A DNA stretch of 64,000 bases, taken from positions 33,090,337-33,154,336 of the forward strand of contig NC_051071.1 of the NCBI RefSeq assembly GCF_004664715.2, in the 5' to 3' direction. Every line of letters starts with the position of its first letter. Positions within the stretch are counted from its first letter, which is position 1. This stretch comes from Peromyscus leucopus (lineage: Eukaryota; Chordata; Mammalia; Rodentia; Cricetidae). Below the pieces are notes generated by a model that did no database searches, was not told the origin of the DNA, and saw nothing but the letters and a program-made list of their open reading frames with translations. Shown one piece after another: positions 12,296 through 24,500 of the stretch. The translations under genes and the position numbers were made by a program.

Positions 12296-15200
12296 TATTC
12301 ACCTCATTATATTACTGCTGTGTCTATTGAACTCAGGCAACAAACCTTTGTTTTTACAATCCCCATGCTTTGGCTGCTAAGGAGCTCTCCACAAGATTGG
12401 TTTGTGTATTATCAAAGCTAAAGACTATTCCTTGGGCTTCATCTCATAATCAGCTCTTAAAGTATATCAAAAACATCTTATCTCCTTCATAAACCCATGA
12501 ACAATAAAGACTGTTTATTCACATAGCCACTGGAACAGCGAAAAATTGCCTAAAGCCACTGGGAAATTAACAAGGAAATAATGGTTTTGAGAAGGGTGAA
12601 AGACCTCTAATAAGAGAAAAACCTAACCGAACATTTGTAGTTAAAAGTTGAATCAACTACATGTAAATATAGCAATGGGGAAATGCAATTGCCACTATTT
12701 TTATTTAAGTGAGTCATTCTTGTACCAACTTACAGAGTGAAGTGTATCAACCTAACATTTTTAAGAAGTAAAATGTATCTCAGAACATTACTTGCACTCT
12801 ACTATTGGGAAAGGTATATTCTAGAGTTTTGTGGAAGTTCATGGTCAGGAAAACTAAAATGATTTGTATAAACTAGGTTTTTCACCAGTCATACTGTGCA
12901 TCAGAATCATAATACCTTAAAATTATTATAGGGAATTGTGTTAAAACTGTGACTATACTTTCCTAAAATTGCAAAATTTTCACCAGCTGACTATCCTCCC
13001 TCAGGACTCCAGCACTGGTTTCTAGTGGATATGACTCCAGTCCTTAGAATGTTTTCTTTTGTACTTAAAAAAAAATCTACATTATGATTCAAGAGGCTTT
13101 TTGGGTTTATGGTACAAATTACAAGCCATAATGTTAAAACCATTTCCAACGATCTATCCAGATATTTAGATGGCAAATATCTTTTTTAGCAGAGATGTCT
13201 ATGAGGTCCTGATTTGGGCTGTTATTTCAGAAGATATGATCCCTAGTGTTTAAAGATCGTTAGAGTGGATTCACATAATTATGGCTCCAGAAATTCTCAA
13301 TAGGGAGCAAATTAGAATAAGTGATATCACTCTGAGCACTGTGTACAGGTCAGTGGCTTTCCCCCCACTCTCTTACTTTTTTTTCCTGGCCTTGATCCAC
13401 AGTGATCTCCATGGTTTTACTTGCAGAAATTCAAATGTTTCAGAAGGCTTTATCTGATCACCTTTTGAAAACAACTCTGAATGTCATAAGTATCTCCAAA
13501 TCCAACAAGTTGAATAATAAATAGAAGAACTATGCCTTCCCTGCACCATGCATTCCATGACCCCACACTCCCACAAATGAGGCTTCTTTTTTATTCTTAC
13601 TTAGTGAAGACAGTCAAAATCCAAACTGCTCTACAGGATGAAAATGAGGGACAGAGGTGACATCTCCTTTCTTACATTCCTTGTAAATTCAATCACTAAA
13701 GTGAATTAACTTTTCTCTCCCCAAATATTTCAGAGGCATCTTAATGAATGGTCACCCCTTCAAGGCTTTCTATTGCTTATGATACATTTTTTTAACAATA
13801 AGAATTTTATTCATTCTGTGTAGGAAACTCCTGTTCACATTAAAGTATATTGAAGGTATAGCCTAAAAAAAAAACTGCCAGGAAATCATTCTTCTCTCCA
13901 AAAGCCCCAGTATCAGATGGTTTCACTGGATTAAATACATATAACATAAAAGTGAAAGTCTACAAATCCTTTAAAAAAGGGATAACTTCAATGTCATTCA
14001 AATTTTTCTGGAAAAAGGAAGAATAAATGTTTCTAAAATGTCCATGACTATTCATGAGAATGCCGGAAGTCTCTGGGCAAGAGAAGAAATAATTTTATTA
14101 AAATATTTCCTTTGAATATTGATATGGAAACGGTAAATATTAAGCAGTATTTAATATTGAATGTGGCCAATTAACAGGAAGCTACACACTGGACAAGCAA
14201 GATTTGCTCCAGAATGGGATGTTGATTTACCATCAAGAAAGCAAGATGAAATATTGCCTAGTATTTTACAGTAGGAAAATAGCCCACATTCTGTGATCTT
14301 TTCCAAGTTTTCTAACCTCTGGGAAAACAAGTTTCTTAAGGTGTAGTAATCAAGGTAATAATAGATAATTTTAGCTTACGCAATGACTAAATGAGTTAAT
14401 GCATCCAAAGAAATTACAATGTTACCTTGAATATCAAGCTCATCAAATAAGCATTGTTATTATCATGTTTAGTCACAACAGAAAAAATACATCTAATAAA
14501 ATTTAATCCTATTAAAAAAAAAACTTTTAAATAGCTCTTTATAGAGAAAAGCAAGATATTACCTGACTATGAGAAATGTGTCTATCTCACATCATAAGCT
14601 ACCGTCCTGGTAATGAAAAGGCCCAGAGCATTCCTATTAAAGTCAGACACTGAGTGAGTACGTTAATTACACTGGCTGTCATTTAACACTTTCTAATGGT
14701 GTTAGCCAATATAACTAGACCAAAGACAGAGAAAAAAAATACAAGAATGGGAAGGGGCTTGGTAAAAATCATCACTGGCAAATGTTATAATAATTTAGCT
14801 GGGATGCCCTAGCAGTTCAACTTAACACATAACCATTACTAAAATAGTTTTTAAATTTTAGTTTAGATGAAAAATAAACATTCCCTAAGAATCCTAAAAT
14901 AAAAATAAAATTATAGTCTACTAGATACAAAACGTGATAAAGTGACAATACTCTTAGAAATGCAGTGTCAGATTAAGAATGGAAAGCCAGACTAACACAA
15001 TATGTACTGAAGTCCAGAAATGGACTCCAGTACCCAGTGTACTTTAGAATATGCTAGAAGCAGCATTTCAAACCCAGGAGAAGAGCGTGTATTAATCAAT
15101 AAGTGGTGTGTAGATAACTCAGGAGCTAAAAAGATTCCTCACACTTCATCACTCTTCCCATTTCAGGAAGATTGATTACTAGTATAAAAAACAGCTCCTC

Positions 15201-15506
15201 AACTTACAAGGGGGCCTGAGAAGACACAGAGGAAGTTTTTATTTTATCATTGCCTCAAAGAGGACTACTACCAAACAGAAAACAGAAGACATGGGGGAAA
15301 TGCTATGTCATATATAAATATATATTCATATATAACATACTATATAAATAATATTATATACACTATGTGCAAATAGTCTCTGTGTGTATTTCCTTCAGTG
15401 GATAAAACAAAAGAAATTTTAAAACTTTAAATTTGTAGTATCAATTATATTACAACTAAATTACTTATGTAAAATATAAACCCCTCTTTATGTGTACATG
15501 TCTAAT

Positions 15507-15590
15507 GTAGCCAGGGGTATATAACTCAGTAGCAGAGCACATGCCTTGCATATACACATATAAGAGAAAGGACAGGAGTCGAATAGAAAA
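15507..15590 (+). mobile_element. ID-type SINE fragment
   Basis: The phrase 'aggggtatataactcagtagcagagcac' followed by 'gccttgca' resembles the tRNA-Ala-derived ID/BC1 head. Diverged. Confidence 0.45.
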
Positions 15591-15629
15591 ATAGGTAAAG
15601 GACACACAAATTCATGTGAAAGGAAATGC

Positions 15630-15872
15630 AAACAGCTCTGTTTTAAGATTATCTTTGCTTATGTGCATGTGTCTGTGGATGTATGGTCCATGTGGGCAAG
15701 TGCTAGTGGGGTCCAGAAGAGGTGTGAGAGCCTCTGGAGCTGGAGTTACAGAGGATTGTGAGTCACCTAATGTTCGTGGTGGGAAATGAACTCGGGTCCC
15801 TTGGTACTTAAGTAAGGGCACTTACTTAAGCAGCAAGTACCCTTAATGCTGTGCCATCTCTCCTACCCCCAC
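15630..15872 (-). mobile_element. B2/B3-type SINE, antisense
   Basis: Contains 'ggggtccagaagaggtgtgagagcctctggagctggagttacag', in the order expected for a reversed B2/B3 body, and ends with 'gctgtgccatctctcctacccc', the reversed tRNA-like head. Confidence 0.65.
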
Positions 15873-16556
15873 AAATTAAACATATTAGAGGATGATGAAT
15901 TTCTTTTGTAATAAGAGAAGTGCATATGAATATGAAAAAGAGATTACTTATAATACTAGAATTTATAAGAAAAACCCAGCAACTGTTGAATAGTGTGGAA
16001 AAATATGTAATTAATTTTTTAAAATTTATTATATGTGTGCATATATGACATGTGTAGGCACACATGCCAAGGTCCTCATGGGGAGGTCAGAAAACTTTTG
16101 TGGAGTTGGTTCTCTCCTTCTGCATTTGTGTGTGTTCTAAGGATTACGCTTGGGTCCCCATCCTTGTGTGGCAAGAGGCATCACTTACTAATACCCTCAC
16201 TGGACCCAAATAGGCATTTTCATACTCCACAGGTAGAGTAGAAACTTGGTCCACTCACTATGCTGAAGAACTTGGCAACATCCATCAAAACTACAACGCA
16301 CATCTTTCTATCTGGCAAATTGACTCCCTGGATTATTTCCCCTACAGATTTAGTTCTTTTATTTGTTTCTGTGCAAAAGTCTAATTTGAAAGGCCATTTG
16401 TACATCACTGTTAAAAACAGAAGGAGATCAGAAACTACCTGAGTGCCCATCAATCTAGTAGGGCTAACATGAATTAGTATACAGTACCAGAATGACATCC
16501 TTCTCTGAGATACAAAGATAACACAGCATTGCAGGTTCCAGTGTGTATGAGATGTG

Positions 16557-16559
16557 TGC

Positions 16560-16635
<76 letters not shown>
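16557..16635. repeat. (CGTG)n-(TG)n alternating purine/pyrimidine array
   Basis: A CGTG tetranucleotide run (about 16557-16594) passes directly into an uninterrupted TG run (to 16635). The whole tract strictly alternates purine and pyrimidine. Confidence 0.97.
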
Positions 16636-16637
<2 letters not shown>

Positions 16638-17686
16638 TGGAAACAATGCAGGGCGGAAGATACACAAATTATGCTGGAAGGAAAAAAAAGCCACAGATCT
16701 GACAGTTGTGGATGTCTCTAGGGAGGGACTGGGTGCAAGATGTAAGACTTTTGTACAATTTAAATTTTGTGCTACATGAAGAAATGATCTGTTCAAAATA
16801 TGCATCATTGAGTTTTTTTTAAAAAAAATAATAGAGAGACAGTTAAATTATTGGCAACAATTTGCACAGAGTTGTCTTTTGGTAAATAGCTTTTGGTAAA
16901 TTTCGTGTCCCATTCTGACATTGAACAGGAGGTAGGTGGACAGTGGTGGGCAGTGGGAAATCATGAAGCCTGGAGTTTTTCTATCTGCCTGTTATCCTTC
17001 TCCCTTAAATATTAGTGTAAACCAAATGAAATAGCCAACAGTTAACGTATTTGACCTGTAAAAATGGCAATATCATCAATTCAGTTCAGTATTATTTTCA
17101 TTTGTGCAAATTAGTTTGGAAGTGATAGTGATGAGAATGCTGGCTGTCACTTTGATTATTCCTTGTCGTCGGACTCTACCTAGTGTGTTGATGGGGAGAG
17201 TGAGTTGGAATAATGGGGATGCTGACAGGCATGAATCAACTTGGGTCACATGTTTTGAATAGTGAGGAGCTTGCTTGAATGGAATTGCAGAAGATTTACT
17301 TGGGCCCTTGTTCAAAGCTCACTGATTTGTGAGTTAAGACAGCAAGAGTTTGGGCAGCAGGGGTTAAGGCAGTGAGGGAGAGAGACTCATTTCTAGAGAA
17401 TCACCCAGTTTACTAAGCATGTCAGTGTGTATACCGTTGTTTATTCTATAGCCTGGGGAGGTGGACGACATGCAACCTCTTCCATGCCACTTTACAGGAT
17501 AGCAAACATATCTGTTTTTCTTCACAAGTCATAGCTGATAGATACAGTATAGTTAGTGTTGATCATTGCCAGGTTCTGCTGCTCAGCATTGTCTCCAAAG
17601 CAAGCACTTTCCTTCTTGACTTTCCACTGTCAGAGAGATGCACAAAGCTCTGAAGGGTGTCCTGGTCTCTGCCATTTTGCATGTTT

Positions 17687-17876
17687 TTTTTTTTTTTGGT
17701 TTTTTTTTTTTTTTTTTTTTTTTGATTTTTCGAGACATGGTTTCTCTGTGTTGCTTTGCGCCTTTCCTGGAACTCACTTGGTAGCCCAGGCTGGCCTCGA
17801 ACTCACAGAGATCTGCCTGGCTCTGCCTCCCGAGTGCTGGGATTAAAGGTGTGCGCCGCTGCCACCATCACCCGGC
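17687..17876 (-). mobile_element. B1 SINE, antisense, with target-site duplication
   Basis: T-rich tail first, then 'cgagacatggtttctctgtg', 'cctggaactcacttggtagc', 'ggctggcctcgaactcac' and 'gagtgctgggattaaagg', i.e. a reversed 7SL-derived B1. Flanked by 10-bp direct repeats 'ttgcatgttt' (17677-17686 and 17877-17886). The sequence variant looks cricetid rather than Mus. Confidence 0.93.
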
Positions 17877-18402
17877 TTGCATGTTTATAAATTCTGTTTA
17901 TCAGCCTTGGGGAAACATTCGTTGTCTATCTATACTTTCCACTCATGATAAGACTGTTCGGCAATATGGGAGGTGGTTGCAGATTTCTTCTGTAGGTAAG
18001 ACAGGAAGAAGCCAAAGGCAAAGTGAAAGAAAAGGGAAATAAAACTTGACTGATTCCTCCTGCTAAAATCTGCCTCCTTTGGGCTTCTGGAGTTGAAGTC
18101 TGGTCTTATGCTAAATGTTCCTAGGATGACCCAAGGAAACACTCTCTCCTCCCCTGTCTCCTAAATAATGGAAGCTGAGCTAGAAGGAAGGTAGGGGAAT
18201 TAGAGACTTTCAGTATTAGGCTACAATTAACCCAGTAGTTAAGTCTTGAAGGAGGTGGGAAACTGTGCATGCTTCTCGTGAGGAAGGCATATGTCCAGCC
18301 ATATGGAAAATGTGCTCCATAGATACCAAACTGTGCACAGTCATATAGTATGTGATTGGCACATGCTTGTGGATAGAGCCTGTGATGGAGAAAACCCAAA
18401 CA

Positions 18403-18794
18403 TACCTTAGTTCCCTTTATATTGCTGTGATAATGCACTGACCCAAACCAGTTTGTGCAGGGGAGGTTTGATTTGTCTTGATTTCCCCATTGCAATTCAT
18501 TATCGGAAGAAGTCAGGGCAGGAACTCAAGGCTGGAACCTGGAGGTAGGAACTCATACAGAGGCCATGCGGGAGGGCTATTTACTGGCTTGTTCCCCCAT
18601 GGTTTGTTCAGCCTGCTTTTGTATAAATCCCAGGACCAGGGATGATACCACCGACAATGGGGTGGTCCCTTCCATGTAGGTCACTAAATAGGAAAATGCC
18701 CCACAGGTTTGACTTTACCCTGATATAACAGAGGCAGTTTCTCAATTTTGGTTCTTTTTTTTCTCAGATAACGATAACTTAAGTCTAGTTGACA
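18403..18794 (-). mobile_element. MaLR-type LTR (MT-like), antisense
   Basis: Starts 'ccttagttccctttatattg', includes 'agaagtcagggcaggaactc' and 'ggaacctggaggtaggaact', and ends 'gtctagttgaca' before an A-rich stretch. Closely parallels 5339-6198, but is not interrupted. Confidence 0.7.
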
Positions 18795-18839
18795 AAAAAA
18801 AAAAAAAGATAAAAACAAAAAACATTAAACAGCAAAACA

Positions 18840-19345
18840 AACATACAAACAACAACCAGGAGAGTTAGGCTACCACCAGTCAAGGGATCACCAGAAGCTG
18901 GAAGAGACAAGGGAAGGTTCCAGGCTTGGTCCTGCTAAAATCCTGATTTGGCCTCCTGATGCAGACAATAAAATTCTGATTACCTCGGTTCATCAAGGTG
19001 TAGCAAATGGCCCTTTGAATTGATACATCCACCCAAATCAGAACCCAGGGTCTGCTTTGTCCCAATGATTACAAGTCCCACAGCTGCATCCGGACATATC
19101 CTGAAGGTCACACTGGGCATCTTATAGCCCCGCTCTGCTCAGGATGCATACTTAACTTAGAGCTCATGCCCACTCTTTGTTGCTTCAGGTTCGATGCTGG
19201 AGACATGACATTCACAGCTCCATGCACAGCCCGTGCGGTGTCAGACTGGATGCTGGGTCTAGAGGCAGCAGCAAGATGCAGTGCCGAGCCCCATTCTGTC
19301 TCCCACTCATTGTTGCCACTCAAGACTGCCTGACTTTCCCTCTTT
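18840..19345 (-). mobile_element. MaLR internal-region remnant, second copy
   Basis: Block-by-block resemblance to 6275-7210 ('agctggaagagacaaggga', 'gatacatccacccaaatcag', 'gtcacactgggcatcttata', 'gaggcagcagcaagatgcag'). Adjacent to a like-oriented LTR, so probably the 3' end of a MaLR provirus lying on the minus strand. Confidence 0.55.
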
Positions 19346-19517
19346 ATTTTCAGCTTCGTCACCTGTCATTCAACGCTGTCAGCTAGTCTTGAAGTAAGAG
19401 GTCATTAGGAAACACAGAGGCACAGAAAAAGTAGCCTCCTGTCCAAGGTACTACCACCAGTGAATAGAGCAGGTAGAGCGTAAAGGGCCTGCTTTGAGAA
19501 GGGACTTGGTGTGATGG

Positions 19518-19851
19518 TGTATTGCTTATTTTTCTTATTGCTGTGACAAATACCTGAGTGGAAGCAACTTAAGAGAGGAAGGGCCCAGTTTGCCTCACAG
19601 TTTGTGAAAGGACATAGTACATCACTCAGGGGAAGGCTTGGCAGCAGGTGGATGAGGTGGCTGAGCACGCACAGGAAGCAGAGAGTGGACAGGAAGTGGG
19701 CCCAGGCCATAAAAACGTCAAGGCCTGCTTTAGTGACCCACTTTTCCTCTGGCAAGGTTTTATCTTCCAAAGGTTTAACAATGTCCTGAAACAGTACTGT
19801 GGCTGGGGACCTTCTTCAAACACAGGCTATTTCACATTCAAACCACAATAG
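19518..19851 (-). mobile_element. MaLR-type LTR, antisense, different subfamily
   Basis: Contains 'ttcttattgctgtgacaaat', 'gaagcaacttaagagaggaa' and 'gcttggcagcagg', and ends 'cacattcaaaccacaatag'. It differs from the LTR at 18403, so is probably a separate insertion rather than the matching 5' LTR. Confidence 0.6.
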
Positions 19852-19934
19852 AGTAGCAGAATTTTAGTTTAGGGGTACTACAGATTGCAATTACTAAAGT
19901 GGGAGAGGTTAGAATCTATATGGCCTTGCAGGCC

Positions 19935-19936
<2 letters not shown>

Positions 19937-19992
<56 letters not shown>

Positions 19993-19995
19993 CAC
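19937..19995. repeat. (TG)n followed by CG-alternating run
   Basis: About 22 TG units then 'tgcgcgcgcgtgc', another strictly alternating tract. Confidence 0.97.
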
Positions 19996-21010
19996 TATGT
20001 TGTCACTGGAAGGCTTTAGACAGATGGTTTTAAGGTCTCCCCCAGGGATGGTTTGATTTTGATTTTTTTTTGTTTTTAGAATACATGTGCAGACCCCGGC
20101 CAGCATAGAGACAACTGTCTGAATGATGACAGAAGGTCTCAAAGCTGGGGGTTATGGGAAGTCAGAGATAAACAGAGACTTGAGGCATACTGGGATAAAT
20201 TAAGTCCTAGTTCTGGCCCCATCATGCTTTATTCTCTGGGCACTTTCCAATGTCCTCCATTGTATCTGTTGACAACTCGAGAATTCAAACACTCTGCGTG
20301 TCTCAGAGGAAATGCCTGGGCTCATCCAGGCCTCCAGTCCAGTGCTCATAAGAAGATCCTTGCTGTCTGATAGAGTGGTGGGATGCTAGTTAACATGAGA
20401 TTCCAATCCACCTTGTGATTAGCCATCTGCATGAAGCCAGTGCCAGGTCCTGGTCAAGGCTTTTCTCCTTTAAAAGGAACCACTAAGATTAGCCCCCGCC
20501 CCAAAACTATTGTGGTGATTAACACACACCAGGTCTGACTCTTCCTGGCAGCAGGGTTCAGTGACACTGGTCTATTGGCCAGACTTCTCCCTCACTACCG
20601 AGTTGTGAACCTTCCAGATTTTACTTCTTTTATATTAATTACAAAGCTACACCATCCCCAACCTTCCTGCCTAGATGAAGAACAGAGCACTAGCCTTGCC
20701 TGAGCTTCTGCATTCATACACTGCTTGTTATCTCTCTGTTCTCTGAACTCTACGAAAGATGGAGGACACGGCTCCAGAGTCCCAACAGTCATGGGTATGA
20801 AGGAGCTGGACTTTCAGGAGAACAGGAAGATGGTGCCCAGCAGAGTGGAAATATAACCAGAAGTTACCCACACAGAGACCTTGAGTCTTCTAAGTGGGTA
20901 GCCTGTGAGCCCAGGCTCCTCTTCCTGCTTCATCCAGCTACCCTGTTTCTTCCCTCAACTTCAGTTCAAAAAGCTCAAAATCTCTCCCTTTGTTTCCTTC
21001 TCCTCCTAGG

Positions 21011-21035
<25 letters not shown>
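21011..21035. repeat. T25 homopolymer
   Basis: An uninterrupted T run without an attached recognisable retroelement body. Confidence 0.98.
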
Positions 21036-21041
<6 letters not shown>

Positions 21042-21357
21042 GTTCCCTGCTCCTCAGATAATTCCAGAAAATTGGAAAGGACTGTTTTCTGAGAGTCAAC
21101 TCAGGCTTCCATCTTGCACTTAACTTCACAATCCCCAACCTTTCCTTAGACTAACTGGCAATTTCCCACCTTGCCATGTGCCTTGATTTTCAGTGTCTTG
21201 TTTAACAATTTTCTCCTCTTTTTCTGTGTCTGAAACTGGGAAATTGCTTTCTTTAATCCAGGCCCCATTTGTACTTTTATGGCCAATCACCCATGGCTCT
21301 GAAATTGTTTTCAGTAAAGATTACTCAGCTAACATACTGTTTTTGTTTCATTGTTTG

Positions 21358-21360
<3 letters not shown>

Positions 21361-21401
<41 letters not shown>
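21361..21401. repeat. (AT)20 microsatellite
   Basis: An uninterrupted AT run, self-complementary and able to extrude as a cruciform. Confidence 0.98.
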
Positions 21402-21406
<5 letters not shown>

Positions 21407-21717
21407 TACGTTGTTTATTATTATATATTTTATGCATGTATTTCTATATAAGGGACTTTATCGCTGTTCCTTCAAGCCTGACTTTGGAGATCATTGCTTG
21501 CTAGATGCCATGATGTATGTAAGTTATGATTACTTCACTTCTTCAAGGGTTAATTGCTTGTATTTCTTTGCCATGTAGTCACATGTACCGCTTTTCTATC
21601 TCTAAATGCAATTAAAAGTGCCCTTTGGGTATTCAAGGTTTTAATCATTCTCTGTGTGCAGCATCCCTGTGTCTCCGAGGGGGTCTCCTCAGCCTTCTCT
21701 CATTTGGGGCTTTTCTC

Positions 21718-21895
21718 TGAAGAGGAGAAGGGGGAGGAAGTGGAGAAACAGCAGGGGCAGAAGAAGAAAGGGAGGAGAGGAGGACAAAAAGGGGGAGGAG
21801 GTGGAGAAAGGGAGGGGAGGATGAGATAGAAAAGCAGCAGGAAGAAGAAGAAGAGGAGGAGAGAAAGGAGGAGGCTGAGGAGGAAGTGGGGAAGA
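21718..21895. repeat. Purine-rich GA/GGA tract
   Basis: About 180 bases that are almost entirely G and A on the plus strand, with units such as 'gaggaagtggag' and 'gaagaagaagaagaggagga'. Confidence 0.93.
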
Positions 21896-23195
21896 TCAGT
21901 CAGACTGAGGTTTCAGAGGCTGGGTCCTTGGGCTTTCAAAACCTCTGTACAGGGCTGGCTCTAGAACCTGAGTCCTCCTGCTTACAGAGAATCAGAGCAG
22001 AGCCTTGTAGCTCTAAATTCTTGATGGTGAAATGACCTGGTTTGCTCTGTTGGATTTGCAACTTTAAAATAGGAAGGATATCCATTTCAGTGTTTATTGG
22101 GGGCTTATACAGGTTTCTCAATAATTAACAGACTGGTAAATCATAGACAGTCCTTGAGAAAGGCAGAGTGGGTCTCTGAACCAGATTCATCCCATGCCAG
22201 TGCTTGCCAATCTCCTATGGCACGTGGTATTCTAGCCTTTGACCAGCAGCCATTCATCATGTGAGTATGATAACCCTTGGGTGGATGTATATTTCAATCA
22301 ATAGGATGAGTGCCAGGGTCACACATTTGTTTGTATCAAAAATGCCAAGTTGCTATGGTAGTTTTAAAGTTCTCATTTTCTGGCCATAGCCTAACTCCAT
22401 AACAAATAGCTGCAAGCCTGCCATGACCTATGGATCAAATTCTGAATAACATGCTTTAGTCCTCTGGGGACCTATAATATGCCAGGCACTGCACAAGGCA
22501 TGGGAGATTGGCCTGGGTGGGTTTTGCTTTCCCAGAATGTCAAGGCTTTGCTGCTGCTCTGTCTGAATGCATGAAACAAGAAAAGGGCAGCCAGCATTAC
22601 AGTCCACTCTGTTGGTCCATCTTAGTCCCCGTGTGGGGTACCTGCTCCATCCTTAGGCTTGTTGTGGCATTTAGGTGGAAATGCCTCCTCCACTTATATG
22701 ATCAAGGGAAATATATGGCCAGGAGTCAAAGTCTTACAGAAATAGGAAACAAGAAAACACATCGGCAGGATTCCAGTGCTGACTCCAGCCACACTCAGTC
22801 TCCTGGAGGCTACTTCATGTCCTTCTGTTGGGGGTCATTTTCCAAAGTTAATTGCCCAATACGTCTAGGCTTGGGCTGTACTCCCTTTGCTGTCAGTAGA
22901 GACGACTTGCAGGGAGCAGTGCTCTTTAAGGCATGACAACAACAACAGCAGCAAAATTCTTCATTTCTGGGGGAAATCGAAGGTACAGGATCCCAACAAA
23001 ACAAGCCACCACAACCCCAAACACACGACTCTGAATCTTACAGGCTTTCCTGCCCACTCCTACTTGCTATTACTCATTTGGAAAGGTAAGCTCAAGCTTA
23101 TTTTAAAACAACAGTAGAATAAAGCCTGTAGATAATATTAAAAATCTCCCAAAACAATGACTGTACATTTGCAATCATAACTGCATTCAGCAAGT

Positions 23196-23503
23196 GTGTT
23201 GGTTACTTTTCTCATTGTTTTGACTAAGGGTTTATTTTGACTTATAGTTTATCATAGAGGAGAAGGCATGGCAGGTGGAAGTGGCCAGTCATGTTGTATG
23301 TGTAGCTAGGAAGCAGGGTGCAGAGAGGAAGTGGGGGGGGTGGGCTATCAAATCTCAAGGCCTTCCTTCAGCAACTGACTTCCTTCAGAAAGTCTCCACC
23401 TCCCCAAGCTTCTACAACTTTAAATGCAGCGTCCCAGCTGGAGATCAAGTAGCAAACACATGAGGCTACAGGGGACATCCCACATTCAGACCACTAACAA
23501 GAG
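23196..23503 (-). mobile_element. MaLR-type LTR, antisense, with retained AATAAA
   Basis: Contains 'ggttacttttctcattgttt', 'agggtttattttgacttata' and 'ggcatggcaggtgg', and ends 'acattcagaccactaac'. On the minus strand, 23236-23231 reads AATAAA at the expected LTR polyadenylation position. Confidence 0.65.
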
Positions 23504-23689
23504 GGGCAAAATACAGGACACACGTCTTGGGCTCTCTCCTGTACCTCATGTCACTCTTCAATCCCTTCCCCCTCTCTCCTTTCTATTTCTTCTGGTTTTC
23601 CATAAGGTTTTAGAACCTCGGAAAAGAATTCAAAGTCATGACCAGTCTAAAGAGGGCAACAAATGCAACAAAGCTTACTTGGCTTCCTG

Positions 23690-24085
23690 GAGTACTAATT
23701 CAGAGTTGGGAAAGTACTCTCCACATACTTTATTACTGTAACCCTCACCTTGGCACAGATGCTGTGATACATTATGGGCACATCCATTCTCGCATGCAGA
23801 GGGCAGGGTTCTGAGAAGTTAAGGCACTTGATAATATCACACACACAAAAAAAAATCAACAGCAGTGGTGGAAGTTGGACTCTGATCTGCTGTACAGTGT
23901 GTGTCTGGTACTTCTCATCCTCCTCTGTATGCCAGGGTATTTATGAAGTGAAGTTCACCAGCCCTCGTGGCAATCTTGTGAGACATCTCACTCCTAATTG
24001 TCAGAGGAGGCAACTGAGGTTCAGGGAACTTAGGTAGCTTGCTCAAGACCATATAGATGAGTGAGGAGTTGGCAAAGTCTAACCC
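23690..24085 (+). repeat. MIR-like remnant(s)
   Basis: The phrase 'ggaggcaactgaggttcagggaac...gcttgctcaagaccatatag' (in pieces) around 24005-24055 is the well-known MIR core. A second, weaker MIR-like stretch precedes it. Confidence 0.6.
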
Positions 24086-24292
24086 TCTGTCAGGAAACAC
24101 AGTCAAGAATAGCATGTGTAAATAGGTTCAGAGGGAAAGCATTAATGACAGTAGCAACTTGAAGATGACTTCACCTTTGACATTAGATAATTAAATAAAC
24201 ATTGTCACCATCCATACTGGAGTGTCTGTGGCTATTATAAATGGTTAATATGATGCCACTGCTCACCAAATAACACTAAGAAACCACATGTT

Positions 24293-24500
24293 GGGGTTGG
24301 AGAGATGGCTCATCGCTCAAGAGCATGTGCTACTCTTGCAGACAATCTCAATTCAGTTTCCAGCATCCACAACGACCTGTAACTACAGCTTTGGGGACAT
24401 CTGGCACCTCTGGCCTCCATAGGCACCTACCCTCACTTTCACATAGCCCAACACAGACACATACATTTATAATTAAAAATAAAAACTAAAATATAAATCT
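24293..24500 (+). mobile_element. B2/B3-type SINE, sense
   Basis: The head 'ggggttggagagatggctca' and 'cgctcaagagcatgtgctac' are a tRNA-derived SINE promoter region. It is followed by a diverged body and an A/T-rich tail. Confidence 0.75.

Noticed and set aside
16543..16808. Cys/Val/Arg and His/Thr repeat frames; also considered a CpG island
   Set aside because: A CGTG/TG microsatellite explains both. The CpG-rich part is under 50 bp and is not an island.
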